A model generated the notes under the pieces. The model searched no databases and was not told the origin of the DNA. It saw only the letters and a list, made by a program, of their open reading frames with translations. Both the position numbers and the translations under genes were made by a program. A DNA stretch of 64,000 bases from Bimastos eiseni (Eukaryota; Annelida; Clitellata; Crassiclitellata; Lumbricidae), in NCBI GenBank assembly GCA_959347315.1, contig OY365818.1, forward strand, positions 6,936,805 through 7,000,804. The letters are read 5' to 3'. Below, piece after piece: positions 21,413 to 34,065 of the stretch (the stretch's first letter is position 1; every line of letters starts with the position of its first letter).

Positions 21413-22419
21413 TGAACTTATCACACTCCTGCAGTTGCTGTTCGTTTGTTACCCGTCTGCCATCTGCTCTTCATGTTATCGCCAGAACTATCGGAATTTG
21501 CATGTTGCAATTACAGCTAAAGAACTTGCAAGCTGGATCTCCTAACAGTATTATTACTGTATTATACCAATAAATTTCTCACTGCGGTGAATTATTGAGA
21601 TTCATATAATTATCACAAAGTGTCGTTAAACTTAAACTACTACCTTGGCAGGCTGCTCATTTTTCTCATCCCATCTTGTCCTACCCCATCGCATACCCTA
21701 TCCTTTCCTCTCGTCTTCTTTTCTATCACTTTCTTTACTCTATAGTTTCTAATGCTATGCTCTAATATGCTGCCCTCTCGCATCAGCTATGGTGATACCT
21801 TAGCGCATCGCATCGGCTATAATGATTCCATAACTTATACGCTATTCGCCCATGATCGATCTAATATTGTCACAAATCCCAAGTGAAATATATGTAGGCT
21901 TACTTATAGTGCTTACATTGTTTTGGATACATACACTGAAAGGCGTTTGATATTTATTTGTAGTAACGATTCGATAAGAATTCTGAGCAGTCTCCCTCAG
22001 TGTTTATGCCAAGTTAAATCTGGATGTAATCAAAAAACGATTGTGCTCTCTGAGTGTCATACTGCTACCAAGGTCGAATGTGCACGGGACTGGAAAGTGC
22101 CTATGTGACATCGTGTCGCTAGCTTGGGGCAATAATCTGGAGAAAGAAATTTACACTTATTTTGAAATAATAATCTGATTCATTAACCTTTAATTATGAA
22201 GGTAAATTGAAGAATAAGTATGTCAGCAAAAATAGAATAAATGCTTTTGGAGGTTTTCGGACATCATCTTCAAATGGAAAAATAATTTCGATTGGGGCGA
22301 CATCTATATTTAAGAGTAAGACGTGTTTATCGTGTTTACGAGTGACCTTTCCACTAATATTGATTCCTTGTACTGCTATCTACTTAACTTAAGCATCAAG
22401 TGAACGAGAAGAAACCAAC

Positions 22420-22604
22420 CGCTGGAATTTGCTGTATCTGTCATACTCGTGAGGCTCTCCCGCAATACACCCACAGAATCACCGAATGCGGAAGAACTAA
22501 GTATCCATATTGTCGTTGTGTTAATGTAGATGACCACCTCTTCGCCTCTTTCAAGAATCTCTTTGTTGTCAAATGATGTCTGATATGTAGCGTACACGTT
22601 GTCA
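22420..22604 (-). CDS. Gene B exon 4: C-terminal part of SEA domain
   Basis: 185 bp, phase 2 in and phase 1 out, with acceptor GCTCAG and donor GTTGGT. It encodes DNVYATYQTSFDNKEILE, then EEVVIYINTTT and a Ser-rich end. It aligns with gene A exon 4 (TSFGSKEIIADGGAIIVYI). It has no Gly-Ser cleavage pair. Confidence 0.82.
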
Positions 22605-23275
22605 CTGAGCATTTACAGAGGAAGCATTTAGACCTAAACGATCGATTTACATTTTACAAAAGAATTGGGTGCTGCAGAAGTTTTCGTAGCATTTTTGGAC
22701 GGGCACTATCGACGCTTCTAGTTTGCTATACGATTACGGGTGTAGTATCTATTTGTCTGAGGAGTTAACGCTGTAAAGAGATGTTGGTAAAATTGTGGTT
22801 CTGTGTGAACAAAGATGCAGCATGCTTTAATTCGTGGAAATCTTCAACACTAAAAGCGCTTAAAGATAGAAGTGTTAAAGTATAGTGCGCAGATAGGTTC
22901 TATTCGTTTGTGTGTAGTGTCTTAGTTGTGATGTTCTCGTCATTTAGTCATTATTATTTCAATTCTAGTAATCGTTAAGTTCATTGACCATACTCACGCT
23001 GTCGCTTGTTGAGTCGGAACTCCTCCAGAAAGCATCAAAGATCGCACGTTCCGACGTAATGCGAGAAAATCGCTGGTGTTACTGAAGAAAATTGCACAGA
23101 TAATTCTCGTATGAATCATGTTATTTTCATGTAAGATCGCAATGTATAAATTTATTTCAATACACACTACGCGAGAAAGTCATAGTTAATCGCCCTTAAC
23201 GAGGTCAATAACACTTTCATCCTAGTTATAATGCCAACATATGATAATCACATTCATGGAACACAAGGGTGTACC

Positions 23276-23557
23276 CAGTGTTTTTTCTAGAGAAATAGGT
23301 GCCGGTACACAAGAAAAAAGGTGCCGGAACGCATCCGTAGGCCATATATATTGTCGAAAGAAATGACGCTAAAATTAGCTACCAACTAAAATTTATTTCA
23401 TAAGACACAATGATCACAATCTTACTTATTAATTTTAGAATGTAAAAAAATTGAATTGTAAAGTTTTATTTTAAATTCCAGATTTTTTGCAAAATTACCA
23501 TTTGTATTATTTATTAATTGGAAAAAAGGTGCTGTATTCCGCCAGAAAAGAGCACTG
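23276..23557. mobile_element. Non-autonomous hAT element, 282 bp
   Basis: Ends CAGTGTTTTTTCTAG and (right end, reverse complement) CAGTGCTCTTTTCTGG. It is flanked by a perfect 8-bp target-site duplication GGTGTACC at 23268-23275 and 23558-23565. The CAGTG ends are typical of hAT elements. It lies in gene B intron 3 and has no transposase. Confidence 0.88.
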
Positions 23558-24038
23558 GGTGTACCGTTATCTGCATTGAAAATGGTATTCTATATCACGG
23601 TTCGAATGTAAAATAGTTGAAAGAATCTAGTTCCTTACAATTCAGTCAAAGCAATATTGATGCGAGCTCATTTAACGGGCTGAATATAGTTAAAAATAAT
23701 AGTAACAATGATTTAACATTTATTTATTTATTACAGTTTCAAAAATAGTTAAAAATAATAGTAATATTATGGTTTAATATTTCATTGTCTTTTTCTTTGC
23801 CGTTTCAATGATTGGTTAATTGTAATTTTAATAATGGTTTTAGCATTTTATTTTATTTTTGAACAGCAGTTTTTAGATGCCGATCATGATAATGCTGATG
23901 GAAATAATTTCCATAAAGACATTGAAATTGATGACAACAATTACACTATAGACTCGTGAGTTTTTAATTCTTCCCTTCTTTGCACTATATAAATATGTGC
24001 GTAATGTAATGTGTACGATTGCAGATTGGCATACGTAC

Positions 24039-24103
24039 TAGAATCGTGTGACGTTTGCTGAAAACGGTATATATCCTGGACATTCTTTGAACGCCTTGTC
24101 AAT
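24039..24103 (-). CDS. Gene B exon 3: 65-bp SEA core exon
   Basis: Phase 0 in and phase 2 out, with donor GTACGT. It encodes IDKAFKECPGYIPF and ends VTRF. It has the same length, phases and cysteine position as in genes A and C. An unspliced reading would stop immediately after the donor, which supports the splice. Confidence 0.85.
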
Positions 24104-24450
24104 CTACAGATTAAGCAGCTTACCATTATAATAAATATAGGTAGGGCCTACATGCTATCCCTCAAGATTGTAAATATTAGGGAAGTGGTGGTGGTGGGGT
24201 TGGCAGACCTTCTATTATTATGCACTTATTAAAGTTTGTCACTGCCTTAAGATGCACAACACTAGCAAAAAGTTTTAATCTTTTGTTCATATGAAAGCGT
24301 TAATTAGTGCAAACAGACGAAACGTATGCTAAAGATGGTTAATTGAAGTTGTCCTTGTATTATTAATTAAATCATATCATTACATGCATGTTGCCGTGCA
24401 TGAAATACTCAATAATTCTAACTGAATATTCTTCTTCAACCTGTTAAGCT

Positions 24451-24692
24451 TACAACTGTAATTTGATTTTGCCCTTCTTACACAAGTTTTTGCTCAGAAG
24501 TGCACACAGGTATCGACGACGCAACTGCAGTTGTACTGCAAAACAGTTGTACGAGAAGGACATGCTCAAGGTCCCTACACAGTGACTACTCGGACGAGGG
24601 GCGAACCCACACACTGAGCGCACACTGCTAACATCACATTGCTAACATTCTCAAACATGCCGACCGCTCTAATTAATTGGCCATCGTGCCAC
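24451..24692 (-). mobile_element. tRNA-derived SINE, minus strand
   Basis: The reverse strand begins GTGGCACGATGGCC, has AGAGCGGTCGGCATG, GGGTTCGCCCC (B box) and CCTTGAGCATGTCC, and ends with CAAATTACAGTTGTA. It is related to the copy at 18691-18918. It lies in gene B intron 2. Confidence 0.78.
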
Positions 24693-25442
24693 ACATAGAT
24701 GTGTGCATTCCAATCCAAACTGTACTTAAACACATTAAGTGGGATGGCAAGGATTGGAATGTACACATACGGGTGTACTTGTGTAGTTGACTTGAGCTAA
24801 TCTCTCAAGATCTAGTACTACACGGCGGTATACACTCAACAAATTCTAGACAAGTAAACTGCATAATTGACGATACAAAATGATCGGCTTGTCTCAAGTT
24901 ATAAGACACATATATACAGGTGATGCATGCATACACGCTGGCATGCATGAAAACATTCACATAATTATATACAAATGCATATACATACGTGTACATAGGC
25001 CTACATACATAATGTTAATCTTAGTTCAAGAAATGTCCATAGTTCACATAAAATGTCATGAAAGTAATTGATGTTGTTGCCTTTAAGTTAAAGCATTCTA
25101 AAGTGATGCTATATATGGTCGTTGCAGTACTAATGGGTGTCGCATATGATGGGACTATATCGTCCTGGCGTATTCAGTTTCTTAACCTCGTCATATATCA
25201 GAGCGGCTGCATGGTCAGTCCTCTACCCAACCGTATTTTTTGCCATTGAAACCATGCGGCCAGTGTGGGCTATTCATCACGCTGAGTCATATTATAATAG
25301 TCCTAACACTGCATAGATGTCTCAGGGCTAGCTTAACGGACCACTCTTCATCTTCTACTTCTGCAACATGTAATGTTCCCTATTAAGTTCTAAAAATAAT
25401 GCATGCCGTATTTAATTTACTAGTGTCAAAATTAATATTAAC

Positions 25443-25558
25443 CTCTTGGTCGACTGTGTATTTGAACGAACGAAAATCATCGCTCGGCTTTCCCAATTGA
25501 TCGTTCCAGGTTTTATTAAACCCGATACGGAAGTCTATTTTGAAAGGCGGCGCAGCAG
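25443..25558 (-). CDS. Gene B exon 2: N-terminal part of SEA domain
   Basis: 116 bp, phase 1 in and phase 0 out, with acceptor CACTCCAG. It encodes AAPPFKIDFRIGFNKTW, then a SDDFRSFKYTVDQE stretch, in register with gene A exon 2. The donor is GTTAAT, a weak site at the same aligned position as the weak GTTAGA of gene A. Confidence 0.83.
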
Positions 25559-25914
25559 CTGGAGTGATAGACAGGAAAGTTACGTTTATTAGCATGAGAT
25601 GCGTGTTGAATCGTTTCCGATAAGCAATAGTTCGTAGTAAAACATATCAACACGGAAATAACCAAGTAAACAAATTCATAAATTTCGAAATTAATACAAA
25701 GATCAAATGAATTACTTGTCCTTGAAGAAATGAAAGAATTCCTCAACTTCTGTCATTCAAAATTCAGGATGTATGAGTTCCTCTATTTATTCTAATGCAT
25801 TTAACTCACTCTGGTTGGTTTCAGAGCTGCGATGGCGTTATAGTGAACATGGCCAGGTTTGCTATAATATATTGTAAGAAACGGTAGGCTAATAATCACA
25901 CTCTACACCTTACA

Positions 25915-25952
<38 letters not shown>

Positions 25953-25955
25953 TCT
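25915..25955. repeat. (TA)n/(GA)n microsatellite
   Basis: TA repeats running directly into GA repeats, in gene B intron 1. Confidence 0.9.
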
Positions 25956-26005
25956 CTCTTAGACGGAACCTCTGCATGGACCTTTAGCCAGTCCTTCGGG
26001 TTCCC

Positions 26006-26197
26006 GTTCATTTCATCGCAGATAATTTCGTTGCATTTATTTCGTCGTAATTCATTTCATCGCATTTTAAACATGACTTTAACCCTAACCCTGACCCTAA
26101 ACGACCCTCACCACCCATAACATGATCCTAACCGACCCTCACCATGCTTGACCTGACCCGAACCGACATGCGACGAAATGAACTGCGATGAAATGAG
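26006..26197. mobile_element. MITE-like element with TIRs and telomere-like interior, second copy
   Basis: It carries GTTCATTTCATCGCAG at the left and GCGACGAAATGAACTGCGAT near the right. The interior has AACCCTAACCCTGACCCTAA and ACCGACCCTCACCATGC. This is the reverse orientation of 14984-15156. It lies in gene B intron 1. Confidence 0.75.
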
Positions 26198-26989
26198 CGG
26201 TCACCAGTCCTTCACTAACACTTTTATCAGCACCAAAAATGCTTGCTTTGTTATTGGACGGATGAACAGTTTAAGGATGATCTGTGATGCCAGAGATCAT
26301 TAGTGTTGCCCTTCTCCTTCATCCAGGCTTGGGACTGGCACTGTCAAAATGCAAGCAGTGTGGGTATGTGTCTTCATAGCAATTGGCGAAAACATACTGG
26401 ACAATTAGCATTTAATAATAACCAGCAGTTACTCCGTTGTCAATCATTTTGTGCATGATGCTAGTCAAGTGTCTACGATCACAAAACATGTTTCCATGTG
26501 CACTAGATTTAGCCAACGTGATACTGACCAAAGTTTGGAGGTTGTTGGTATGGTGGAATCGTAGATTGAGCAATGCTGATTGTAGTAGCGAGTCCAGGAG
26601 TAGATGTAATCGTCATTTCACCTGCAGATGATATCGAACTAATTGAAGTTGCTTAAAGCAAACACCGAAATATCGAAATATCGAAATAACAAACACAACG
26701 GTTTACTAAGGTAACCAGACCGTTAGTTGATTTGACGTAACGCGGGTAAATAAAGTGCATGTTCACCGTGACGGCCTTTGTTAGCACTGAGAAGGTCACA
26801 AGATTCACGTTATTTTAAGGAAGAACCGAAAGAAAAAGACCGACCTAGCTTAAACATGGTTTACGAAACGTTGGATGCAAAGGGGGATCGTCACTAGTTT
26901 AAAATCTGGAAGAAGCGCAGAGTTTAGTTTCAGTGATTGATGGCTTGATTGCCTTATTGCTTTATTGAATAATTTAATGATCGACTCAC

Positions 26990-29900
26990 CTTTAGTCCCA
27001 GTTTGTGTTTCGCTAGACGGTGTGCCGGCGGTTGATGACACGGACAGACTTGATGAAGCTGTGGTTGATATCACAGTCTCATTCGATGACGGTGTAGTTG
27101 TGCTAGTATCATTTAGTGTTCCATTCGTTCCCATTGATATTGTTGTGGTTGATATCACAGTCTCATTCGATGACGGTGTAGTTGTGCTAGTATCATTTAG
27201 TGTTCCATTCAATCCCATAGATATTGTTGTGGTTGATATCACAGTCTCATTCGATGACGGTGTAGTTGTTCCAGTATCATTCAGTGTTCCATTCAATCCC
27301 ATAGATATTGTTGTGGTTGATATCACAGTCTCATTCGATGACGGTGTAGTTGTGCCAGTATCATTTAGTGTTCCATTCAATTCGAGAGATATTGTTGTGG
27401 TTAATAACACAGTCTCATTCGATGACGGTGTAGTTGTGCTAGTATCATTTAGTGTTCCATTCAATCCCATAGATATTGTTGTGGTTAATAACACAGTCCC
27501 ATTCGATGATGGTGTAGTTGTACTAGTATCATTTAGTGTTCCATTCAATCCCATAGATATTGTTGTGGTTGATATCACAGTCTCATTCGATGACGGTGTA
27601 GTTGTTCCAGTATCATTCAGTGTTCCATTCAATCCGAGAGATATTGTTGTGGTTGATATCACAGTCTCATTCGACGACAGTGTAGTTGTTCCAGTATCAT
27701 TTAATGTTCCGTTCAATCCCATAGATATTGTTGTGGTTGATATCACTGTCTCATTCGATGACGGTGTAGTTGTGCCTGTATCATTTAGTGTTCCATTAAA
27801 TCCCATAGATATTGTTGTGGTTGATAACACAGTCTCATTCGATGATGGTGTAGTTGTTCCAGTATCATTGAGTGTTCCGTTCAATCCCATAGATATTGTT
27901 GTGGTTGATATCACAGTCTCATTCGATGATGGCGTAGTTGTGCTAGTATCATTGAGTGTTCCATTTGTTCCCATTGATATTGTTGTGGTTGATAACACAG
28001 TCTCATTCGATGATGGTGTAGTTGTGCCAGTATCATTGAGTGTTCCATTCAATCCGAGAGATATTGTTGTGGTTGATATCACAGTGTAATTCGATGATGG
28101 TGTAGTTGTGCTAGTATCATTTAGTGTTCCGTTCAATCCCATAGATATTGTTGTGGTTGATATCACAGTGTAATTCCATGATGGTGTAGATGTTCCAGTA
28201 TCATTGAGTGTTCCATTCAATCCCATAGATATTGTTGTGGTTGATATCACAGTCTCATTCGACGACGGTGTAGTTGTGCTAGTATCATTTAGTGTTCCAT
28301 CTGTTCCCATTGATATTGTTGTGGTTGATAACACAGTCTCATTCGATGACGGTGCAGTTGTGCCAGTATCATTGAGTGTTCCATTCAATTCGAGAGATAT
28401 TGTTGTGGTTAATAACACAGTCTCATTCGATGATGCTGTGGTTGTGCTAGTATCATTGAGTGTTCCATTCAATCCCATAGATATTGTTGTGGCTGATAAC
28501 ACAGTCCCATTCGATGATGGTGTAGTTGTGCTAGTATCATTCAGTGTTCCATTCAATCCGAGAGATATTGTTGTGGTTGATATCACAGTCTCATTCGACG
28601 ACAGTGTAGTTATTCCAGTATCATTTAATGTTCCGTTCAATCCCATATATATTGTTGTGGTTGATATCACTGTCTCATTCGATGACGGTGTAGTTGTGCC
28701 TGTATCATTTAGTGTTCCATTAAATCCCACAGATATTGTTGTGGTTGATATCACAGTGTAATTCGATGATGGTGTAGTTGTTCCAGTATCATTCAGTGTT
28801 CCATTCAATCCCATAGATATGGTTGTGGTTGATATCACAGTCTCATTCGATGACGGTGTAGTTGTGCCAGTATCATTTAGTGTTCCATTCAATCCGAGAG
28901 ATATTGTTGTGGTTAATAACACAGTCTCATTCGATGACGGTGTAGTTGTGCTAGTATCATTGAGTGTTCCATTCAATCCCATAGATATTGTTGTAGTTGA
29001 TATCACAGTCTCATTCGATGATGGTGTTGTTGTGCTAGTATCATTTAGTGTTCCATTCAATCCGAGAGATATTGTTGTGGTTAATAACACAGTCTCATTC
29101 GATGACGGTGTAGTTGTGCTAGTATCATTGAGTGTTCCATTCAATCCCATAGATATTGTTGTAGTTGATATCACAGTCTCATTCGATGATGGTGTTGTTG
29201 TGCTAGTATCATTTAGTGTTCCATTCAATCCGAGAGATATTGTTGTGGTTGATATCACAGTCTCATTCGACGACGGTGTAGATGTTCCGGTATAATTTAA
29301 TGTTCCGTTCAATTCCATAGATATTGTTGTGGTTGATAACACAGTCTCATTCGATGACGGTGTAGTTGTGCCAGTATCATTGAGTGTTCCATCTGTTCCC
29401 ATTGATATTGTTGTGGTTGATATCACAGAGTAATTCGATGATGGTGTAGTTGTTCCAGTATCATTTAGTGTTCCATTCAATCCCATAGATATTGTTGTGG
29501 TTGCTAACACAGTCTCATTCGATGACGGTGTAGTTTTTCCAGTATCATTTAGTGTTCCATTCAATCCCATAGATATTGTTGTGGTTGCTAGCACAGTCTC
29601 ATTCGATGACGGTGTAGTTGATCCATTATCATTTAGTGTTCCATTCAATCCCATAGATATTGTTGTGGTTGCTAACACTGTCTCATTCGATGACGGTGTA
29701 GTTGTGCCAGTATCATTGAGTGTTCCATTCAGTCCGAGAGATATTGTTGTGGTTGATATCACAGTCTCATTCGATGACGGTGTAGTTGTGCTAGTATCAT
29801 TTAGTGTTCCATTCAATCCGAGAGATATTGTTGTGGTTGATAACACAGTCTCATTCGATGACGGTGTAGCTGTGCTAGTATCATTCAGTGTTCCATTCAA

Positions 29901-30377
29901 TCCGAGAGATATTGTTGTGGTTGATAACACAGTCTCATTCGATGATGGTGTAGTTGTGCTAGTATCATTTAGTGTTCCGTTCATTCCCATTGATATTGCT
30001 GTGGTTGATATCACTGTCTCATTCGACGACGGTGTAGTTGTTCCAGTATCATTTAGTGTTCCGTTCAATCCCATAGATATTGTTGTGGTTGATATCACAG
30101 TGTAATTCGATGATGGTGTAGTTGTTCCAGTATCATTGAGTGTTCCATTCAATCCCATAGATATTGTTGTGGTTGCTAACACAGTCTCATTCGATGACAG
30201 TGTAGTTGTGCCAGTATCATTTAATGTTCCATTCAATCCCATAGATATTGTTGTGGTTGATATCACGTTCTCATTTGATGAGGAAGTTGTTGTGTTTGTC
30301 ACTTCTGAAGTTGACGGGGCTGCAACTGTTGCGGCATGTATTCCAATTATAGTTAAAGTAACCCAAATTTGATGCAT
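26990..30377 (-). CDS. Gene B exon 1: signal peptide and 28-aa repeats rich in N-glycosylation sequons
   Basis: I chose the ATG at 30377 because it begins a signal peptide, MHQIWVTLTIIGIHAATVAA. The frame is open upstream with other ATGs as far as 30473, so a longer, less secretory N-terminus is possible. From about residue 30 the protein is about 38 tandem 28-aa units with blocks SSNETVISTTTISMG and LNGTLNDTGTTTP. Each unit has three Asn-X-Thr sequons (NET, NGT, NDT), over 100 in all, beside many Thr/Ser for O-glycans. A Ser/Thr linker follows. The exon ends at donor GTGAGT after one base of a codon (phase 1). Confidence 0.9.
27064..30285 (-). repeat. 84-bp coding tandem repeat of gene B
   Basis: About 38 tandem copies of an 84-bp unit, all in frame. 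Several units carry tyrosine in place of glutamate in the first sequon (NYT for NET), which keeps the sequon. Sub-types SMGLNGT, SLGLNGT and SMGTNGT are intermixed. Confidence 0.95.
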
Positions 30378-31309
30378 TGTGTTTTGGAACCTGCAACCAC
30401 AAATCCAACTCATGACGTTGCTTAAAGGAGTTTTTAAATCTGTGTCAGCAGTTCGTATCATTGTTACATCCATGCATTTCTACGCATTTTTACTGATTCG
30501 TTTGGATTTTAGTAACACCTAGTCATTCGCTTCTGATTGCCTTGTTCTCGCATGCAAGATAATTCACCAAAGATATTAATAATGATTCATGCTGATTACA
30601 TGCTCTGCAAGCCCAGCTTTGTATAGGTCTACTTCTATAAAATGTCTTCTTATAGGAATCGCCGGGGTTTGCGAAATTCTTGCTGAAATTGTTTGAAGCG
30701 GCCATGCTTGCTGACTATAGCCTGAGGCTGGTCAGTTTTTAATTATGTAATTGAATATTAATTGTCAGCAACTTAGCTTTATTTTACAGTGGTTCTTGTA
30801 TGGCATTATGAAGTAGGCTTATGTTATTGTAATTTTTCATTTCTTAAGTTTATTTTGCAATCCAAAGTAGGCCTACAAGTTACATGAGATCTGTACAACA
30901 GACAAAATTTAAGATAGCCCCGGAAGCCCAATAAAGGGCGGATGTCCTGCAAGTTACGGCCACCGAATATATCAGATACAGAGTAGTTGGGTAAAGAGGC
31001 CGAAAAGAGAGTAGGGTGGGTGAAAATGAGGTGGAGAAACAAGGTTTAACTAATCTTAACTAACGAATGTACTAACATAAAGTGAGTGAAGGTAGATTAT
31101 GAGCTGATAAAGGTTGCATGATGAAGGCAGCTGACCACAACCAGTAAGTGAAGTATTTTATGAATAGTTAACAGCTTAAAAAATCACAATTTATCTGACA
31201 TAATAAAGTCAATTTTGAACAGGCAAGCCCAGGAGTGTTGTCAGTAGGGCCGCTAAATATATTTCTCAATGATAAGGTACATAATATGCCGACGATTGTC
31301 AGAAGTTGG

Positions 31310-32160
31310 GTTGAGTTCGCAGTAATGGTTATAAAATATTACAATTCACCAGATGTAACAGCTGATTTAATCTTGTTTCGAATAGATGAAAGCTGGGAAG
31401 GAGACGCAAATTGGCAGAGATAGAATTCCAAATTCTAGGACCTTTGCACTTGATGGCCATTGGCCTAATTTTTGTCCTGGCATAAGGAATATATAAGGAG
31501 TTTGGATCTCTACTAAGGTGATACAATAATCCCGCATTAAGCATAAAATAATCGTGGAAGATACTTGGTAGGTAGTTATGAAAGTACCGATTCATAAAGA
31601 GGCTTATTTGGAGCTTATATATATGTTCAATTTTGAACATCCCTCTAGATAAAAATATTTCCCTGTTATGAGCATTATAGTGGATACCGGACACAGATCT
31701 TGTTGCTCTTTTTTGAATAACGCTTATCTTATTTAGGGTAGATTTGTATTTAGAGGCCCATATTATTGTGCAGTATGTTCAGTATGGATATATTAGCGTA
31801 AAATAGAGTGGAGCGAGCTTTGACGGGCAGTACTTTAGATAGCCTAGATAAGATACTCAGATTTTAAGAAATTTTGACCGAGATGGCATCAATATGTTCT
31901 TTCCAAGATAGTTGTTTATCTACAATAGCCCCAAGGAATTTAGAAGTGAGACTTGAGTGATAGGAGTATCCATTATTTGAGTATCCATTACAATTTCAGG
32001 CACGTGATCGGATGGTAATTTTCTGTAAGATCTAAATAGCACAAAATTTGTCTTAACTAGATTAAGTGTCAATTTGTTGGCGCTGAACCAATTAGAAATA
32101 TTGGTTAATTCCACATTTATGGTGTTTATATCGGGCTAATGACAGTCACTGTGAATTAAT
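31310..32160 (-). pseudogene. Decayed non-LTR retrotransposon reverse transcriptase
   Basis: The reverse strand carries fragments in shifting frames. WFSANKLTLNLVKTNFVLF comes first, then KFLGAIVDKQLSWKEHI, then LNKISVIQKRATRSVSG, and finally KCKGPRIWNSISANLRLLPS. The order and motifs are those of the thumb and C-terminal part of a jockey/CR1-group LINE reverse transcriptase. Stops and frameshifts between blocks make it non-functional. The N-terminal endonuclease and the YADD core are absent. Confidence 0.85.
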
Positions 32161-32964
32161 GACATCCAGAGAAACTACTTCCTCGATCAGTTTAAATAGA
32201 TCTGCGTTTTAACGATCTAGACGCAAAACGCAACAGATTGAAATTTAATCTAGGTCTAATCAACTGTAAGGCAAAAGATTCTGATTTTGTTTTTATTAAC
32301 AAGAATCTGCATTCAATACTATGCTTTTTTAAACGTCATACCTTAGCTCTTTTTCCAATATCCTGTGTTCAGTTAAAATGCTCTTAAGGTAATGCTGCGA
32401 TCACTCTTAGAAATCGGCTGCTGTTGGTTCGCGCTACCTTGAGCCTCTTGCGACAATGTTTAACACGATTAAACTTAAACTCTCTTCTACTCTTAAACTC
32501 TTAAACTCAAGTGCTTACTGACTGCAAATTTTCAGGGCTCATCTGTTATTATATCCACCAGTCACTAAGTATCACTAAGTGAGTCGTTAAATTCCTTCTT
32601 CTTCTACGACTATAAGGAGAGTTATAATCCAAACCGTCATTGTCTTAGGATGAACGTTGACCAGCAAAGCGTTTCAAGAGCATCAATCTCATATTAGAAA
32701 TCATGGCACGTTGCTCTTAGGCCTAAGAGGCCCCAAAATAAACAACCAATGATCGCCTGATGAGTGATGAGGCGTGGTGACCAACCATTAGTAAGCGATG
32801 ATAGCATTAAGCTAACGCGTTACAAGCGTCCAAGATATTGAGTGGAAAGTATGGCGCTTTGAACGCCCTTTCTTCCGTGAATTCTTACTTTAGAAGTTGG
32901 ACTTCAGATGACTCTTGTCATGAAGAGGTCAATTAGGAACCTCACATATATGTTAATATAGATG

Positions 32965-33185
32965 CATGTATATATACATACATACATACATACATACATA
33001 CATACATACATTCATGCATTCCATACATACATGCATACCGTACAATGCATACATAAATACATAGATAGACATGCATGCATAAACACACACATATACATAC
33101 AAACATACATACTTTCATATATGCATGCATACATGCAAACATATATACCTGCATGCAATCATACACGCACTCATATTCACACATA
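32965..33185. repeat. (ACAT)n-rich microsatellite
   Basis: Long stretches of ATAC/ACAT tetranucleotides with ATGCATGC interruptions. The long frames on both strands here are artefacts of the repeat. Confidence 0.95.
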
Positions 33186-34032
33186 TGCCTACATGCGAAA
33201 GTTTAGTCGTGAAACTTCTCTAGGGAGTGGCTGCGATGTTTGTTTGGTCAACGGATTGCGTCGTATATTATGCTCGTCAGCTGAGAGGTCACTCGTCATC
33301 AGAGTGTGGTCTGCGCCGAATGCTAATGACATCATGAGGCGTTGTCGCTAGAAGCCATGATCTAATTAGCCAACGATGGTAGACGGTTGCTGGCTTTACA
33401 AGCTAGCCACAATGGGTCAGACTCTTGTGGCTTTTCGGTCAAGAGGAAGCTCTAGACAGTTCAGCGGATCAACTAGGAAGTAAGAGGCCCAGCAAACATA
33501 AGCCTTAAGTGGCTCTACAATATTATGTATGCCGGTTAGACTAGTAGCAGCTTATCAAGGTCAATTTTTGAGAACATAAATGGCATACGCCCTGGCTATT
33601 TGTTGTCTTCAGGTTGTAAATGGCACACGCATTGTAAAATGGGTTGTGTACTATATCTCATGTTCACAAGCATTAAGCCGCATTCTTCAATCCATTGACC
33701 AGCCGAAATACCTGAGCAATTAGGAAGTAAGTTAATAGGTAAAGGCACTTTACAATAGCTCATGCATTAGAAAGTCTATTGTGACTGTAAAATCTCAAAA
33801 ATTTGTGGCAATTTCTTAAACATTGTAATTTCAGTGTTTTGAAGAAGCTGTGAAGGTAAGAGTTGTTCAAAATCAAGGCATTGCTTGCTTATAGTTTGAA
33901 CAACACGAGCTTTTGGTAACACAAACGCTACTATGCATTTAAATCGCAACTGATTGAGGACTATACATGCTGATTGCGGTTTTATACATTTATATCAGGG
34001 CAACTTGGTTGATTTGTCCAGAAGATGCACTA

Positions 34033-34065
34033 CAGGGTGGGCCAAAAAAGTAACCTCTACGGATT
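34033..34065 (+). mobile_element. Possible mariner-like element end
   Basis: ACAGGGTGGGCCAAAAAAGT followed by AACC is a sequence type seen at the ends of mariner elements. The opposite end and a transposase were not found, so this may be a solo or broken terminus. Confidence 0.4.

Larger units (their letters stand above)
16892..30377 (-). other. Gene B: SEA/EGF transmembrane mucin with N-glycosylation repeats, nine exons recognised
   Basis: Spliced model in transcription order: 30377-26990, 25558-25443, 24103-24039, 22604-22420, 21187-21031, 19943-19788, 18531-18369, 17476-17339, 16942-16892. The phases are 1, 0, 2, 1, 2, 2, 0, 0, identical to gene A, and the coding sum is 4419 nt (1473 codons). 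Domain order is signal peptide, about 38 repeats of 28 aa, SEA, Cys cluster, EGF-like, transmembrane and tail. Its closest relative in the window is gene A, with near-identical transmembrane exons and the same exon 9, so A and B are probably the younger duplication and C the older branch. No stop codon was found. Confidence 0.87.

Noticed and set aside
26965..30372. Series of plus-strand frames over gene B
   Set aside because: Antisense of the 84-bp repeat, interrupted wherever a unit has the NYT variant (TAA on the other strand).
32942..33351. Frames of 80 and 129 codons over ACAT repeats
   Set aside because: Tetranucleotide microsatellite read as protein on both strands.
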